DNA of 32,060 nucleotides, taken from assembly GCA_019748215.1 (NCBI GenBank), contig JAIEPV010000170.1:1-32060 (forward strand), given 5' to 3'. Positions within the stretch are counted from its first letter, which is position 1. Each line of letters starts with the position of its first letter. The notes beneath the pieces were generated by a model, which saw nothing but the letters and a program-made list of their open reading frames with translations, did no database searches and was not told where the DNA came from. The position numbers were made by a program, and so were the translations under genes. Source of the stretch: Hyphomicrobium sp. Its GTDB lineage: Bacteria; Pseudomonadota; Alphaproteobacteria; Rhizobiales; Hyphomicrobiaceae. Below, piece by piece: positions 16,039-24,170 of the stretch.

Positions 16039-17136
16039 ATGAAACAGGCTTTTGCAACCGCAGCATCCTACACCGCTCTTGATCGGATAGAACCGGTTGG
16101 CCGTTCGCGCTCTGTCGCAATATGGTTGTGGGCGGTTGCAGGGCTCGTATTCGCCATGATCGTCGTCGGCGGCGCAACGCGCCTGACCGACAGCGGACTT
16201 TCAATCACCGAATGGAAACCGTTGTTGGGCGCAATCCCGCCATTGTCGCAAGCCCATTGGCTGGCTGCCTTCGAGAAATACAAACAGATCCCTGAATATA
16301 GCCTCGTCAACGCGGGGATGACGCTGGATGCGTTCAAATCGATCTACTGGTGGGAATGGGCGCATCGTTTTCTGGGTCGCGTTATCGGGCTCGCGGTCGC
16401 GCTACCTCTCATCGCATTTTGGATGGCGGGACGATTGCGCCCTGGTCTTGCGCGGAAGCTGTTGGTCGTGCTGGCGCTTGGTGGCCTTCAGGGCGTGATC
16501 GGCTGGTACATGGTCAGCTCCGGTCTGTCTGAACGCGTCGATGTCAGCCAGTATCGGCTGGCGCTTCATCTGACAACGGCGTTCATCATTTTCGGATCAC
16601 TCGTTTGGCTGGCGCGAGACGAGAGCGCGAAATTTGTGCCCGTGTCGGGCGAGGCTGCTCCAAGCGGAGTCAAAACCGTCGCTGAAGTCGTGGTCGCTCT
16701 GGTTTTGCTGCAAGTCGTGCTCGGCGCATTCGTTGCCGGCTTGAAAGCAGGTCTTGTCTACAACACTTGGCCTGATATGAACGGCGCGTTTGTGCCCGCC
16801 GACTATTGGACCACGACGCCCGCTTTTCTCAGTCTGTTTGAAAGTCACGCCGCAGTGCAATTCAATCATCGCATCACGGCGTATCTCTTGGGCGTTGTCG
16901 CGCTCGTGCATGTCCTTGCGATTGTTCGCCGTCCATTGGACCATCGCATCCGATGGTCAGCATTTGCACTGCTTGGCGCGGTTGCGATCCAGATGGTGAT
17001 TGGTATTGCAACGCTGTTGGCGCACGTGCCGATCTCACTCGGACTGTTGCACCAAGGTGGCGGCGCGCTGGTGTTGGCTGTCGCCGTCTGGCACGTCCAC
17101 GCAATTGTCAAAGCCGGAGTGGTGGCGCGACGTTGA
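16039..17136 (+). CDS. ctaA: Heme A synthase, COX15/CtaA type 2
   Basis: This 365-residue integral membrane enzyme hydroxylates the C8 methyl of heme O to give heme A for cytochrome c oxidase. About eight transmembrane helices are visible. Conserved histidine segments are WWEWAHRFLGRVIG (first helix bundle), ALHLTTAFIIFG, FNHRITAYLLGVVALVH and LLHQGGGALVLAVAVWHVH. The N-terminal VGGATRLTDSGLSITEWKPLLGAIPP stretch is diagnostic of the alphaproteobacterial/mitochondrial form, and the length fits. An AGGACG lies about 10 nt before the ATG. It implies that the organism makes an aa3-type oxidase and respires oxygen, which agrees with the O2-dependent amine monooxygenases in the window. It converges on the MAPEG gene with only 14 nt between. 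Confidence 0.96.
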   Translation: MKQAFATAASYTALDRIEPVGRSRSVAIWLWAVAGLVFAMIVVGGATRLTDSGLSITEWKPLLGAIPPLSQAHWLAAFEKYKQIPEYSLVNAGMTLDAFKSIYWWEWAHRFLGRVIGLAVALPLIAFWMAGRLRPGLARKLLVVLALGGLQGVIGWYMVSSGLSERVDVSQYRLALHLTTAFIIFGSLVWLARDESAKFVPVSGEAAPSGVKTVAEVVVALVLLQVVLGAFVAGLKAGLVYNTWPDMNGAFVPADYWTTTPAFLSLFESHAAVQFNHRITAYLLGVVALVHVLAIVRRPLDHRIRWSAFALLGAVAIQMVIGIATLLAHVPISLGLLHQGGGALVLAVAVWHVHAIVKAGVVARR

Positions 17137-17150
17137 GCGGCTAAACCGCG

Positions 17151-17543
17151 TCACACCAACTGCGAAATCGCGCCGGCCAGGCACAGCAGCGCGAGACACC
17201 CCAGAACGGTGAATGTCGTCACCATGCCGGCAACGCGAATGTTAATCGTCTCGCTCACCTGTGACACGCCATAGGCATGAATGCTGCGACCGACGACGAG
17301 TGCCACCCCAAGCGCGTGAAGTGCAAGCGCGGGCGATTGTAAACTTTCAGCCAACGCCATCAGGATAAGCGCCAGCGGAACGTATTCGGTGAAATTGGCC
17401 TGCACGCGCATGGCCCGCATCAGCGCTGGATTACCTCCATCACCGATCGCAACGCTGGCACCGCGACGGGCTTTGATGACGCGAACCGACAGGAAGATCA
17501 GCAGAGGTGTCAACAAGGCAGCGTAGAGCGCGGTGATTGGCAT
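17151..17543 (-). CDS. MAPEG-family membrane protein
   Basis: This 130-residue protein has four predicted helices and the MAPEG signature: RVQANFTEYVPLALILMALAE, where the conserved Asn and Glu of the family lie, followed by ALHALGVALVVGRSIHAYG. MAPEG members are membrane glutathione S-transferase or peroxidase-like enzymes, but bacterial members of this subgroup have no proven reaction. It is the last of three genes in the same direction (terC-like, argC, this one), 96 nt after the argC stop, so co-transcription is possible. Function is family-level only. Confidence 0.85.
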   Translation of the reverse strand: MPITALYAALLTPLLIFLSVRVIKARRGASVAIGDGGNPALMRAMRVQANFTEYVPLALILMALAESLQSPALALHALGVALVVGRSIHAYGVSQVSETINIRVAGMVTTFTVLGCLALLCLAGAISQLV

Positions 17544-17639
17544 ATGGGGTACCTTGAAAATGCGACCGATGTCGGACGATGGCCTGCAACCTCATTTGCC
17601 ATACGCCAAAAGTAGAATTGATGACGGCATCAGCGATGT

Positions 17640-18566
17640 TCAGGCGAGGCCGAGCATCAATTGCAGATTTTGAACCGCAGCCCCGGCAGCTCCTTTGCCG
17701 AGATTGTCGAGACGGGCAATCATTACGGCCTGGTCGTGCACGGGGTTGGCGCATACGAACAACTCAAGATCGTCGCCGCCATTCAGCGCTTGCGGTTCCA
17801 GTCGCGATTGCGCCGGCATGACCCGCACCCGCGCCGTTGATGCGTAGTGCAAACGTAATGCCGCCTCGATATCGGATGCGGTTGGCTTGCCTTGCAGGGT
17901 CTCCAAGTGCAGCGGGATCGACACCAGCATCCCTTGCGCGAAGTTGCCAACGCTCGGCACGAAAATCGGCCGACGAGTCAGTCCGGCGAACGCCATCAAT
18001 TCCGGGATGTGTTTGTGGTCGAGACCGAGGCCGTAAAGTTCGAACAGCGGGGCTTGGCCGGCCTCGTAGGCTTCGATCATCGATCTTCCGCCGCCTGAAT
18101 AACCAGAAACCGCATTGACCGTGATGGGCATATCGCGGGCAAGGATGCCTACGTCGATCAGCGGCCGGATCAGCGCGATCGCGCCGGTCGGATAGCATCC
18201 TGGATTGGCAACACGCGCGGCGCCGCGAATGGCGTCAGCTTGATGCACGTCAAGTTCCGCGAAGCCATAAACCCAACCGGGTGCGACGCGGTGAGCCGTC
18301 GAAGCATCAATGATTTTTGGCGACTGCGAGCCGAGGCCGTCGGCAATGGCGACGGCCTCCATCGCCGCTTCGTCGGGCAAACACAAGACGACGGCGTCGA
18401 CCGTTTGCATGACGTTGCCGCGCGCTGCTGCATCCTTGCGCCGCGCTGGATCAATGCTGACCACCTCGATCGTGGATGCCAATCGCTCGAGTCGCTCGCG
18501 GATTTGCAAGCCGGTCGTGCCTGCTTCACCGTCGATGAAGACCCGCACGCGTGATGCAGCCGCCAT
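17640..18566 (-). CDS. argC: N-acetyl-gamma-glutamyl-phosphate reductase, type 2
   Basis: This 308-residue enzyme reduces N-acetylglutamyl phosphate to the semialdehyde with NADPH in arginine biosynthesis. The N-terminal Rossmann region reads FIDGEAGTTGLQI, characteristic of the shorter type-2 ArgC rather than GATGYTG of type 1. The catalytic cysteine is in ARVANPGCYPTGAIAL. SGYSGGGRSMIEAY, LDHKHIPEL and SVGNFAQGMLVSIPLHL are further conserved segments. The ATG at 18566 lies one base after the TGA of the preceding terC-like gene (TGAGATG), so the two are translationally coupled; a TTG at 18578 is less likely. ArgC next to ribosomal genes is a common alphaproteobacterial layout. Confidence 0.95.
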   Translation of the reverse strand: MAAASRVRVFIDGEAGTTGLQIRERLERLASTIEVVSIDPARRKDAAARGNVMQTVDAVVLCLPDEAAMEAVAIADGLGSQSPKIIDASTAHRVAPGWVYGFAELDVHQADAIRGAARVANPGCYPTGAIALIRPLIDVGILARDMPITVNAVSGYSGGGRSMIEAYEAGQAPLFELYGLGLDHKHIPELMAFAGLTRRPIFVPSVGNFAQGMLVSIPLHLETLQGKPTASDIEAALRLHYASTARVRVMPAQSRLEPQALNGGDDLELFVCANPVHDQAVMIARLDNLGKGAAGAAVQNLQLMLGLA

Positions 18567-18567
18567 C

Positions 18568-19323
18568 TCAACCGCCAAATCCTAGCCGATGCTTGATGCC
18601 CTCAAAGATCGTTTCGGAACATCCGATGCCATAAGCTTTGCAGGCAACAGCGTGGCTGTCGCGATAAATCATATCGAGGGCCACAAAGAGAATGATGATG
18701 AGGCCGACCCAGGCGATCCACGGATAGCGCTCGAGCAGCTTGGCGATATATGACGACGCAATTGCCATCAGAATGATCGCAAATGCCAAACCGATCACCA
18801 GCACGAGTGTCGATTCACCCGCCGCGCCCGCGACGGCCAAGACGTTGTCGAGCGACATCGATACGTCTGCGAGAACGATCGTCCACAGCGCGCCCCAGAA
18901 CCCGACTTCATTGGCCGGAACACCGGTCGCTTCGAGATTGCGCTCGATCTCGGCCATCGAGTGAGCTTCTGAGGCCACGATCTGGCGGTACATCTTCCAG
19001 CACACGAACAGCAGCAGCAGCCCGCCGGCCAGCGTCAGTCCGATGACTTGCAGCATTTGCTGCGTAATGCCGGAAAACAGAATACGCAAAACGACGGCAC
19101 CGGCGATGCCCCAGAAGATGACTTTGGCGCGCATATCCTTGCGCACTTTTGAGGCGGCCATGCCGACGACAATGGCGTTGTCACCGGCGAGCGTCAGGTC
19201 AATCATAAGGATGTTGAAAAGAGCGACCCAATGCGTGCGCCACCATTCCGGCGACAGCATGTGACCGATCTCAACTGAAAGCGTTGAGAGCAGACCAGAG
19301 ATGCTGGTGAGCAAACCTTCCAT
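18568..19323 (-). CDS. TerC/YjbE-family integral membrane protein
   Basis: This 251-residue protein has about seven helices and the two TerC-type acidic repeats: LTLAGDNAIVVGMAA in the first half and DVSMSLDNVLAVAGAAG in the second. Members are linked to export of metals, especially manganese, or to metal loading of exported enzymes. Three consecutive possible starts exist (TTG 19329, ATG 19326, ATG 19323); GGAG lies 7 nt before the last, which I use. I looked for the yybP-ykoY manganese riboswitch often found before such genes and saw no GGGGAGUAG-like core in the 180 nt upstream. It is coupled to argC, whose function is unrelated. Confidence 0.88.
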   Translation of the reverse strand: MEGLLTSISGLLSTLSVEIGHMLSPEWWRTHWVALFNILMIDLTLAGDNAIVVGMAASKVRKDMRAKVIFWGIAGAVVLRILFSGITQQMLQVIGLTLAGGLLLLFVCWKMYRQIVASEAHSMAEIERNLEATGVPANEVGFWGALWTIVLADVSMSLDNVLAVAGAAGESTLVLVIGLAFAIILMAIASSYIAKLLERYPWIAWVGLIIILFVALDMIYRDSHAVACKAYGIGCSETIFEGIKHRLGFGG

Positions 19324-19501
19324 CATCAAACTCCGTCAGAGGGCAGGGCGGTCTGCCAGAATCGCAGCGCTCGCGTCTATTGGCGATTATTCAACGCGCA
19401 TGCGCCGAGCAACCGCGTCTATGTGGCATCGCCGCGAATTCAGCACAACAGCCTTTGTCACGTCTTGAAACAGAAGTTCAAGGCGGCGCCAACGCCATGG
19501 G

Positions 19502-19536
19502 TAAAAAGCAAACAGCCCACCATCGGGCGGGCTGTT
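19502..19536 (-). terminator. Factor-independent terminator after rpsI
   Basis: AACAGCCC (19511-19518) pairs with GGGCTGTT (19529-19536), with further inner pairing, and on the minus strand is followed by a T-rich run TTTGCTTTTT (19501-19510). It is about 33 nt downstream of the rpsI stop and separates the ribosomal operon from the terC-like gene. Confidence 0.88.
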
Positions 19537-19568
19537 CTTGAACTGTGTATGGTCGTTGTCCCGCGCGA

Positions 19569-20054
19569 CTAGCGCTTCGAGAACTGGAACGACTTGCGCG
19601 CTTTGACCCGGCCGTACTTCTTGCGCTCGACGGTGCGGCTGTCACGCGTCAGGAAGCCCTGCTTCTTCAGCACGCCACGAAGGTCTGGTTCGTAATAAGT
19701 GAGCGCCTTTGAAATTCCGTGGCGGACGGCACCAGCCTGGCCAGACAATCCACCGCCCGCGACCGACACGCGAATATCATACTGCGACGACCGATTGGCG
19801 ATGCTCAAGGGCTGTTGCAGCATCATCTGCAACACGGGACGAGCGAAGTAGGCTTTGAAGTCTTTTTCGTTGATCGTGATCATCCCTTTCCCGGGCTTGA
19901 TCCAGACGCGGGCGACAGCGTCCTTACGCTTGCCGGTGGCGTATGCGCGGCCAAGTTTATCCAGCTTCTGGACACGAACCGGGGCGGCTTCAACGGCCGC
20001 TGGCGTCGTCTTGACGCCGCCGAGATCGGCAAGGGTCTTTGTTTCGGTTGCCAT
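19569..20054 (-). CDS. rpsI: 30S ribosomal protein S9 (uS9)
   Basis: This 161-residue ribosomal protein has the uS9 core from about residue 34: [65 protein letters not shown] and the C-terminal [24 protein letters not shown], whose terminal Lys-Arg reaches the ribosomal P site tRNA. An N-terminal extension of about 33 residues rich in Ala, Thr and Val is usual in alphaproteobacteria. The start is 4 nt after the rplM stop, so the two are co-translated. It ends at a strong terminator. Confidence 0.98.
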   Translation of the reverse strand: MATETKTLADLGGVKTTPAAVEAAPVRVQKLDKLGRAYATGKRKDAVARVWIKPGKGMITINEKDFKAYFARPVLQMMLQQPLSIANRSSQYDIRVSVAGGGLSGQAGAVRHGISKALTYYEPDLRGVLKKQGFLTRDSRTVERKKYGRVKARKSFQFSKR

Positions 20055-20058
20055 GGAC

Positions 20059-20520
20059 TTAGACCCTCACATTCTTGCGGTTCATTTTGGCGACATCGAG
20101 CGGGGCTGGATTTTGAGCCTCGTGAGGGTGCGTGGTGCCTTTGTAGATGCGCAGGTTGCGCATCAGCTGGCGCTGGAGCGGTCCGCGCGCGAGCATGCGC
20201 TCGACGGCCTTCTCGACGATGCGTTCGGGATGCTTGCCATCCAATATCTGGCGCGGCGAGCGCTCTTTGATGCCGCCCGGATAGCCCGTGTGGCGGTAGT
20301 AGACTTTGTCTTCGCGCTTCGAGCCTGTGAAGACGATCTTCTCGGCGTTGATGACGATGACATTGTCACCGCAATCGACGTGCGGCGTATAAATCGGCTT
20401 GTGCTTACCCTTGAGGCGGGTCGCGATGATGGTGGCGAGCCGGCCGACAACGAGACCTTGGGCGTCGATGACGATCCACTTCTTTTCCACCGTGGCCGGT
20501 TTGGCGACATAGGTTGACAT
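20059..20520 (-). CDS. rplM: 50S ribosomal protein L13 (uL13)
   Basis: This 153-residue protein has the uL13 segments [61 protein letters not shown] and [29 protein letters not shown]. The frame is open 30 codons upstream, but the conserved start is the ATG at 20520 ([17 protein letters not shown]). It heads the rplM-rpsI operon. Confidence 0.98.
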   Translation of the reverse strand: MSTYVAKPATVEKKWIVIDAQGLVVGRLATIIATRLKGKHKPIYTPHVDCGDNVIVINAEKIVFTGSKREDKVYYRHTGYPGGIKERSPRQILDGKHPERIVEKAVERMLARGPLQRQLMRNLRIYKGTTHPHEAQNPAPLDVAKMNRKNVRV

Positions 20521-20903
20521 GCTGACTTCAGGCTCCTCGCGGGCGAGACGATTTGGATGCGGACGGGGCGGCGACAAAGCCAGCTTCCGCTTTGCAGACT
20601 GATAATTCATCGCGCATTCTTATGCAAATACTTTCGCGAACTTAGCCATAAGCCCATGAAAAACAAGAGTTTATTGATTACGGTAAGATAGTAGCGTATT
20701 GCGGTGTTATAATACCTTTTGTAGCCTAGCTGCTGTGCGTTGGGCGCCTAAGTTGCTGCGGCAGAAAACGGAAGCTTGAAAGACGCGGCGCGGGCGGGGA
20801 CGGAAGGGGCCGCACAAGGTTCTTAATGTTGTCTAACTCCGCGTGTCAGGGTGCCATCGTATGTCCGGTCGCGGTTGCCGGCAGATCTTGCAGGAGAACG
20901 CCT
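20521..20903. other. Divergent AT-rich intergenic region
   Basis: About 380 nt between rplM (minus) and a secreted protein (plus). The middle (about 20625-20725) is clearly more AT-rich than the rest of the window. It should hold the ribosomal promoter on the minus strand and a plus-strand promoter, for which see 20705-20713. A frame open from 20826 runs into the secreted protein gene but its extra N-terminal residues are not supported. Confidence 0.5.
20705..20713 (+). promoter_or_regulatory. Candidate extended -10 promoter element
   Basis: TGTTATAAT matches the extended -10 form TGnTATAAT exactly. The expected -35 position (20685-20690, AAGATA) is poor, as is common with extended -10 promoters. 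It would give a leader of about 185 nt before the secreted protein at 20904. Confidence 0.4.
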
Positions 20904-21458
20904 ATGGCGATTATTGCGCATCGTGGAGTTCGTCGAATTGGGTTGTGCGTTTCCAGCCTTTGCTTCGGTCTATGGCTTGGGCTGCACGGCGCCACGGCGC
21001 AGAACAGCACCACGCCCGTGACAGCCGACGTGAAACAAATTCAGTTGACCGAAGGTCAGGTGAAAAATTTCATCAAGGCGCAGAGCGACCTCGCCGGCAT
21101 CGCCTCAAAAATTCAATCGGCCGGTGAAAAAGCCGATCCGGCTCTGCAGGCCGAATTGGACGCCATCGCCACCAAACACGGCTTCCCGACGTTTGCGGAA
21201 TTGGATGACGTTGCCGCCAATATTTCCATTGTCATGGCCGGCTTGGATTCGGCCAGCGGCAACTTCGTCGATCCGGTCGAAGCTTTGCAAAAAGAACTCG
21301 ACGACGTGAAGAAGGACGACAGCATTCCGGAAGCCGACAAAAAACAACTCGTCGAAGAACTGACCGAAGCTATCAAAACGACGCCGCCGCTGCAGTACAA
21401 AGAGAACATCGACATCGTTAAAGCTAACCGTGCGGACATCGAAAAGGCGCTGCAATAG
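20904..21458 (+). CDS. Secreted hypothetical protein
   Basis: This 184-residue protein begins with a signal peptide (RIGLCVSSLCFGLWLGLHGATAQ, probable cleavage after ATAQ). The ATG at 20904 has GGAG at 7 nt and is preferred to an upstream TTG. The mature part is acidic and strongly helical, with repeated Asp/Glu/Lys/Ala segments (QLTEGQVKNFIKAQSDLAGIASKI, FAELDDVAANISIVMAGLDSA, EADKKQLVEELTEAI). I think similar periplasmic proteins occur widely in Hyphomicrobiales, but I know no function. The enoyl-CoA hydratase-like gene starts 26 nt downstream, so the two may share a transcript. Confidence 0.8.
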   Translation: MAIIAHRGVRRIGLCVSSLCFGLWLGLHGATAQNSTTPVTADVKQIQLTEGQVKNFIKAQSDLAGIASKIQSAGEKADPALQAELDAIATKHGFPTFAELDDVAANISIVMAGLDSASGNFVDPVEALQKELDDVKKDDSIPEADKKQLVEELTEAIKTTPPLQYKENIDIVKANRADIEKALQ

Positions 21459-21484
21459 TTGGCACATTGGAGCCTGATCACACC

Positions 21485-22315
21485 ATGCTGAGCTACGCGA
21501 CGGCTGATCAGCAGTTGGTGCTACGTTCGTCTCCAGAAGCCGGCGTCGCATGCGTGACACTCAATCGGCCGGCGTCGCGCAATGCTCTGTCGTCAGCCCT
21601 CATTCGCGAACTTACACAGGCGATAACGGAGCTTGGCGGCGATCGGTCTTGCGCCGTCATCATCATCGCCGCCAACGGGCCAGTTTTCTGCTCCGGCCAC
21701 GATTTGAAGGAACTGACGCACCATCGCCGAGACGACGATCTTGGGCAGGCATTTTTTCAAGACACGATGCGCGCCTGCTCGACGATGATGCAGGCCATCG
21801 TCGCGTGTCCCAAGCCTGTCATCGCCGCCGTGCAGGGTATGGCGACGGCGGCTGGATGCCAGCTCGTTGCGAGTGCGGATTTGGCGATTGCTGCCGAGAG
21901 CGCAAGCTTTGCTACGCCGGGCGTCAATATCGGATTATTCTGCTCAACGCCGATGGTTGCCCTGTCGCGCAATGTGCCGCGAAAGGTTGCGATGGAAATG
22001 CTGCTTTTAGGAGAGGCGATGTCGGCTGAGCATGCGGTTGCTTCAGGGCTGATCAATCGCGCGGTACCGATTGAAGACGTGATGGCGACGGCACTCTCGT
22101 TCGCCCGGCGCATTGCCGCGAAGTCGCAGCCGACGGTCGCAATCGGAAAAGCAGCCTTCTATCGTCAGATCGAAGTTCCGTTGACGCAAGCGTACGACGA
22201 TGCGACGCGTGTGATGGTTGCCAATATGCTGGCCGTGGACGCCCGCGAGGGCATTGGCGCCTTCCTTGAAAAACGTTCGCCCAATTGGTCTCCGCCCGAT
22301 GACAGACAAGTTTAG
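21485..22315 (+). CDS. Enoyl-CoA hydratase/isomerase family protein
   Basis: This 276-residue crotonase-fold protein has the two oxyanion-hole segments NGPVFCSGHDLKEL and AVQGMATAAGCQLVASADLAIAAE. The usual catalytic glutamates are not obvious: the segment after the second loop reads SFATPGVNIGLFCSTPMVALSRNVP, the form seen in ECHDC3-like proteins rather than classical hydratases. It therefore probably acts on an acyl-CoA but the reaction is uncertain. The frame is open to a TTG at 21467; the ATG at 21485 is used. The last codons and stop lie inside a 16-bp tandem repeat (22306-22353). A CoA-binding protein follows. Confidence 0.88.
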   Translation: MLSYATADQQLVLRSSPEAGVACVTLNRPASRNALSSALIRELTQAITELGGDRSCAVIIIAANGPVFCSGHDLKELTHHRRDDDLGQAFFQDTMRACSTMMQAIVACPKPVIAAVQGMATAAGCQLVASADLAIAAESASFATPGVNIGLFCSTPMVALSRNVPRKVAMEMLLLGEAMSAEHAVASGLINRAVPIEDVMATALSFARRIAAKSQPTVAIGKAAFYRQIEVPLTQAYDDATRVMVANMLAVDAREGIGAFLEKRSPNWSPPDDRQV

Positions 22316-22353
22316 CGACCGGCAAGTTTAGCGACCGGCAAGTCTAGCGAACG
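22306..22353 (+). repeat. Three tandem copies of a 16-bp unit over a stop codon
   Basis: Units at 22306-22321, 22322-22337 and 22338-22353 read (A/G)CAAGTTTAGCGACCG, the third with two changes. The first holds the TAG stop (22313-22315) of the enoyl-CoA hydratase-like gene. Copies two and three are non-coding. It looks like slippage duplication. Confidence 0.85.
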
Positions 22354-22394
22354 CGGCACGCTGCAAAACACGCGCCGAACAGGAGGGTCGTCCA

Positions 22395-22859
22395 ATGTCG
22401 GCCGATGGTCTCAGCGATGACGAGGTGCGCCAGATTTTGATTTCGGCGGACGTGTTCGCCGTTGTCGGTGCGAGCGTAAAACCTGATCGCCCGAGCTATG
22501 GCGTCATGGCCGCGCTGGTGGCCCAGGGCTACGACCTTCAGCCGATTAACCCGGGCAACGCCGGACAAATGATCCACGGCTATCGTGTGCGCGCCAGCCT
22601 TGCCGATTGCACACCACCCGTCGACGTGGTCGATATTTTTCGCAACTCGGACGCCGCAGCCGACGCGGTTGAGGATGCCGTCAGGCTAAAGACAGCGTTG
22701 GGGATCACAACACTCTGGATGCAGCTCGGCGTGGTTAACGAGGCCGCCGCGCTTCGCGGACGCGCAGCCGGGTTGACCGTTGTCATGGACCGCTGTCCGA
22801 AGATCGAAATCGCCCGGCTTGGTCTTGTGCCCAAAACAGCAGCGCGACCGTCGCGATAG
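22395..22859 (+). CDS. CoA-binding domain protein (YccU type)
   Basis: This 154-residue protein is a stand-alone CoA_binding_2 Rossmann domain: FAVVGASVKPDRPSYGVMAALVAQGYDLQPINPG near the N-terminus, DVVDIFRNSD in the middle, TTLWMQLGVVNEAAA and a terminal VVMDRCPKIE. An AGGAGG lies about 8 nt before the ATG, a strong start. These proteins bind CoA or related nucleotides; no enzymatic role is established. It follows the enoyl-CoA hydratase-like gene by 79 nt. Its last 77 nt overlap the 3' end of the convergent MraY/WecA-like gene. Confidence 0.9.
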   Translation: MSADGLSDDEVRQILISADVFAVVGASVKPDRPSYGVMAALVAQGYDLQPINPGNAGQMIHGYRVRASLADCTPPVDVVDIFRNSDAAADAVEDAVRLKTALGITTLWMQLGVVNEAAALRGRAAGLTVVMDRCPKIEIARLGLVPKTAARPSR

Positions 22860-23796
22860 CTCCAGCCAGTGCCAGCCAAGGCGCCGCGAGACTCCATAAC
22901 GCCAGAACAATGAGAACGCCGTTGGCGCACGTCACCATGCCCACCACCGGCAGATGAGCGCCGAGGCGTTGCGCGGCACGCTGATAGTGGTGAGACTTGT
23001 GGGCCTGCCAAAACTTCTCGCCCGCCGCCATGCGCTGAAGCAGGGTCAAGCTGGCGTCGGCGACAAACGTCGCCGGCAAAATCAGCGCGGCCGCCCAATA
23101 TCCGCGAACGGCGAGATCGAGCATCAGCACGCCCATCAGCAAGCCGAGTGGCACGCTGCCGGCATCGCCGAGGAAGACGCGGGCGACGGGGCGCAAGTTC
23201 CAAATCAGAAATCCTGCCGTAGCACCAATCGCAGCGGCGGCGAGCGGGGAATGGGCTGAACCCGACGGCGCCGAGCCAACGATGGCGAGATAGCCGACGC
23301 TGATTGCTATCGTCTCAACGCCAGCAATGCCATTGATGCCGTCCATGAAATTGTAAAGGTTCATCATCCAGGCAAGGGCAATGACGATGACCGCGCGATC
23401 GATCCAATAGGGCACGGTTCCCTGCAATGCGTTAACATCGCCCGGCAGAGAAAGGGCGATCGCGCTCGCGGCTGCGAAATGCGCCAGCAATCGGATTGGA
23501 AATGGAACCGAGTGGCGATCGTTGATAAGTGACAGCGCAGCAAGGCTCGCGAGGCAGGTGATCAGCACTGGATCGAGAGGCGAGCCAAGAATGACGATCG
23601 CAACGAAAGCAGCTATTAAAAGCGGTGCTCCGCCACCTTTCGGAATGCGGCCTTCGTGCATCGTCCGATCGTTTTCGTCGGCCACTGCACCAAAGGCGCG
23701 AAGCCACGGTATGGTCAGTGCGATGCCGATCGCCGCCAGGGCGAATGCAAGCAAGGCGGCGACGCTGAGTGCGGCAAAATTATCCATGTGCTGCAT
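22783..23796 (-). CDS. MraY/WecA-family phospho-sugar transferase
   Basis: This 337-residue protein with about ten helices belongs to the GT4 polyprenyl-phosphate N-acetylhexosamine-1-phosphate transferase family. The conserved acidic motifs are NLYNFMDGINGIAG and VFLGDAGSVPLGLL, and the C-terminal loop has HKSHHYQRA, the histidine-containing motif of WecA/WbpL-like members. PKGGGAPLL near the N-terminus is also typical. It should start a lipid-linked glycan on undecaprenyl phosphate at the inner membrane, for O-antigen, enterobacterial-type or other surface polymers; MraY itself is unlikely because no mur genes are near. The start is ATG 23796 (ATG 23787 also possible). Its end overlaps the CoA-binding gene by 77 nt. 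Confidence 0.88.
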   Translation of the reverse strand: MQHMDNFAALSVAALLAFALAAIGIALTIPWLRAFGAVADENDRTMHEGRIPKGGGAPLLIAAFVAIVILGSPLDPVLITCLASLAALSLINDRHSVPFPIRLLAHFAAASAIALSLPGDVNALQGTVPYWIDRAVIVIALAWMMNLYNFMDGINGIAGVETIAISVGYLAIVGSAPSGSAHSPLAAAAIGATAGFLIWNLRPVARVFLGDAGSVPLGLLMGVLMLDLAVRGYWAAALILPATFVADASLTLLQRMAAGEKFWQAHKSHHYQRAAQRLGAHLPVVGMVTCANGVLIVLALWSLAAPWLALAGAIATVALLFWAQDQAGRFRSSDSGP

Positions 23797-24170
23797 TTGG
23801 TAGAGCCGCCACCTCCCGCTGCGGAACGCCGTGTGTTGGGTTGGCACGATCGGGCGCGTAGGCTCGAGCAATGATGTCAGGGATCAATCTTGTGACGTGA
23901 GCGTTGTGCTTGCAATGAAGTTCTGTCGTTACCAAATCGCACTTGCAGGCTGGTGTTAAGCGAGCACGCGAGAACCGCTAGGCCTTTAAGGTGTCCTATT
24001 TCCGAACTATTGGTGATCTGCTACGCGTTAGGTCGACTATTATCTGAGCAGGTAGCGGTCAACCATCCACCATGTCGGAGTAGATAGCGGCTGTTGCCGT
24101 ACACGACGATCACGAAGCTGGCAAAGTAAAATTCGCTGTTATGCCGCCAGCACGTCACTCCGAGGAACCC
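23797..24170. other. Intergenic region before ribA
   Basis: About 370 nt with no supported gene. I checked it for an FMN riboswitch, common before riboflavin genes, and saw none of its conserved core (GGGGCAGGGTGAAAUUCCC-like or the closing stems). Divergent promoters for the sugar transferase and ribA must lie here, but I cannot fix them. Confidence 0.5.

Noticed and set aside
17137-17150. GCGG/CCGC mini-hairpin after ctaA
   Set aside because: The stem is only four bases with no T-tract, so it cannot be called a terminator.
19324-19500. yybP-ykoY manganese riboswitch before the TerC-like gene
   Set aside because: No conserved core is visible on the minus strand upstream of the start.
19950-20054. 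N-terminal extension of S9 as a possible fusion or wrong start
   Set aside because: Extended uS9 is usual in alphaproteobacteria, and the ATG lies 4 nt after the rplM stop.
23797-24170. FMN riboswitch before ribA
   Set aside because: None of the conserved RFN-element sequence is present.
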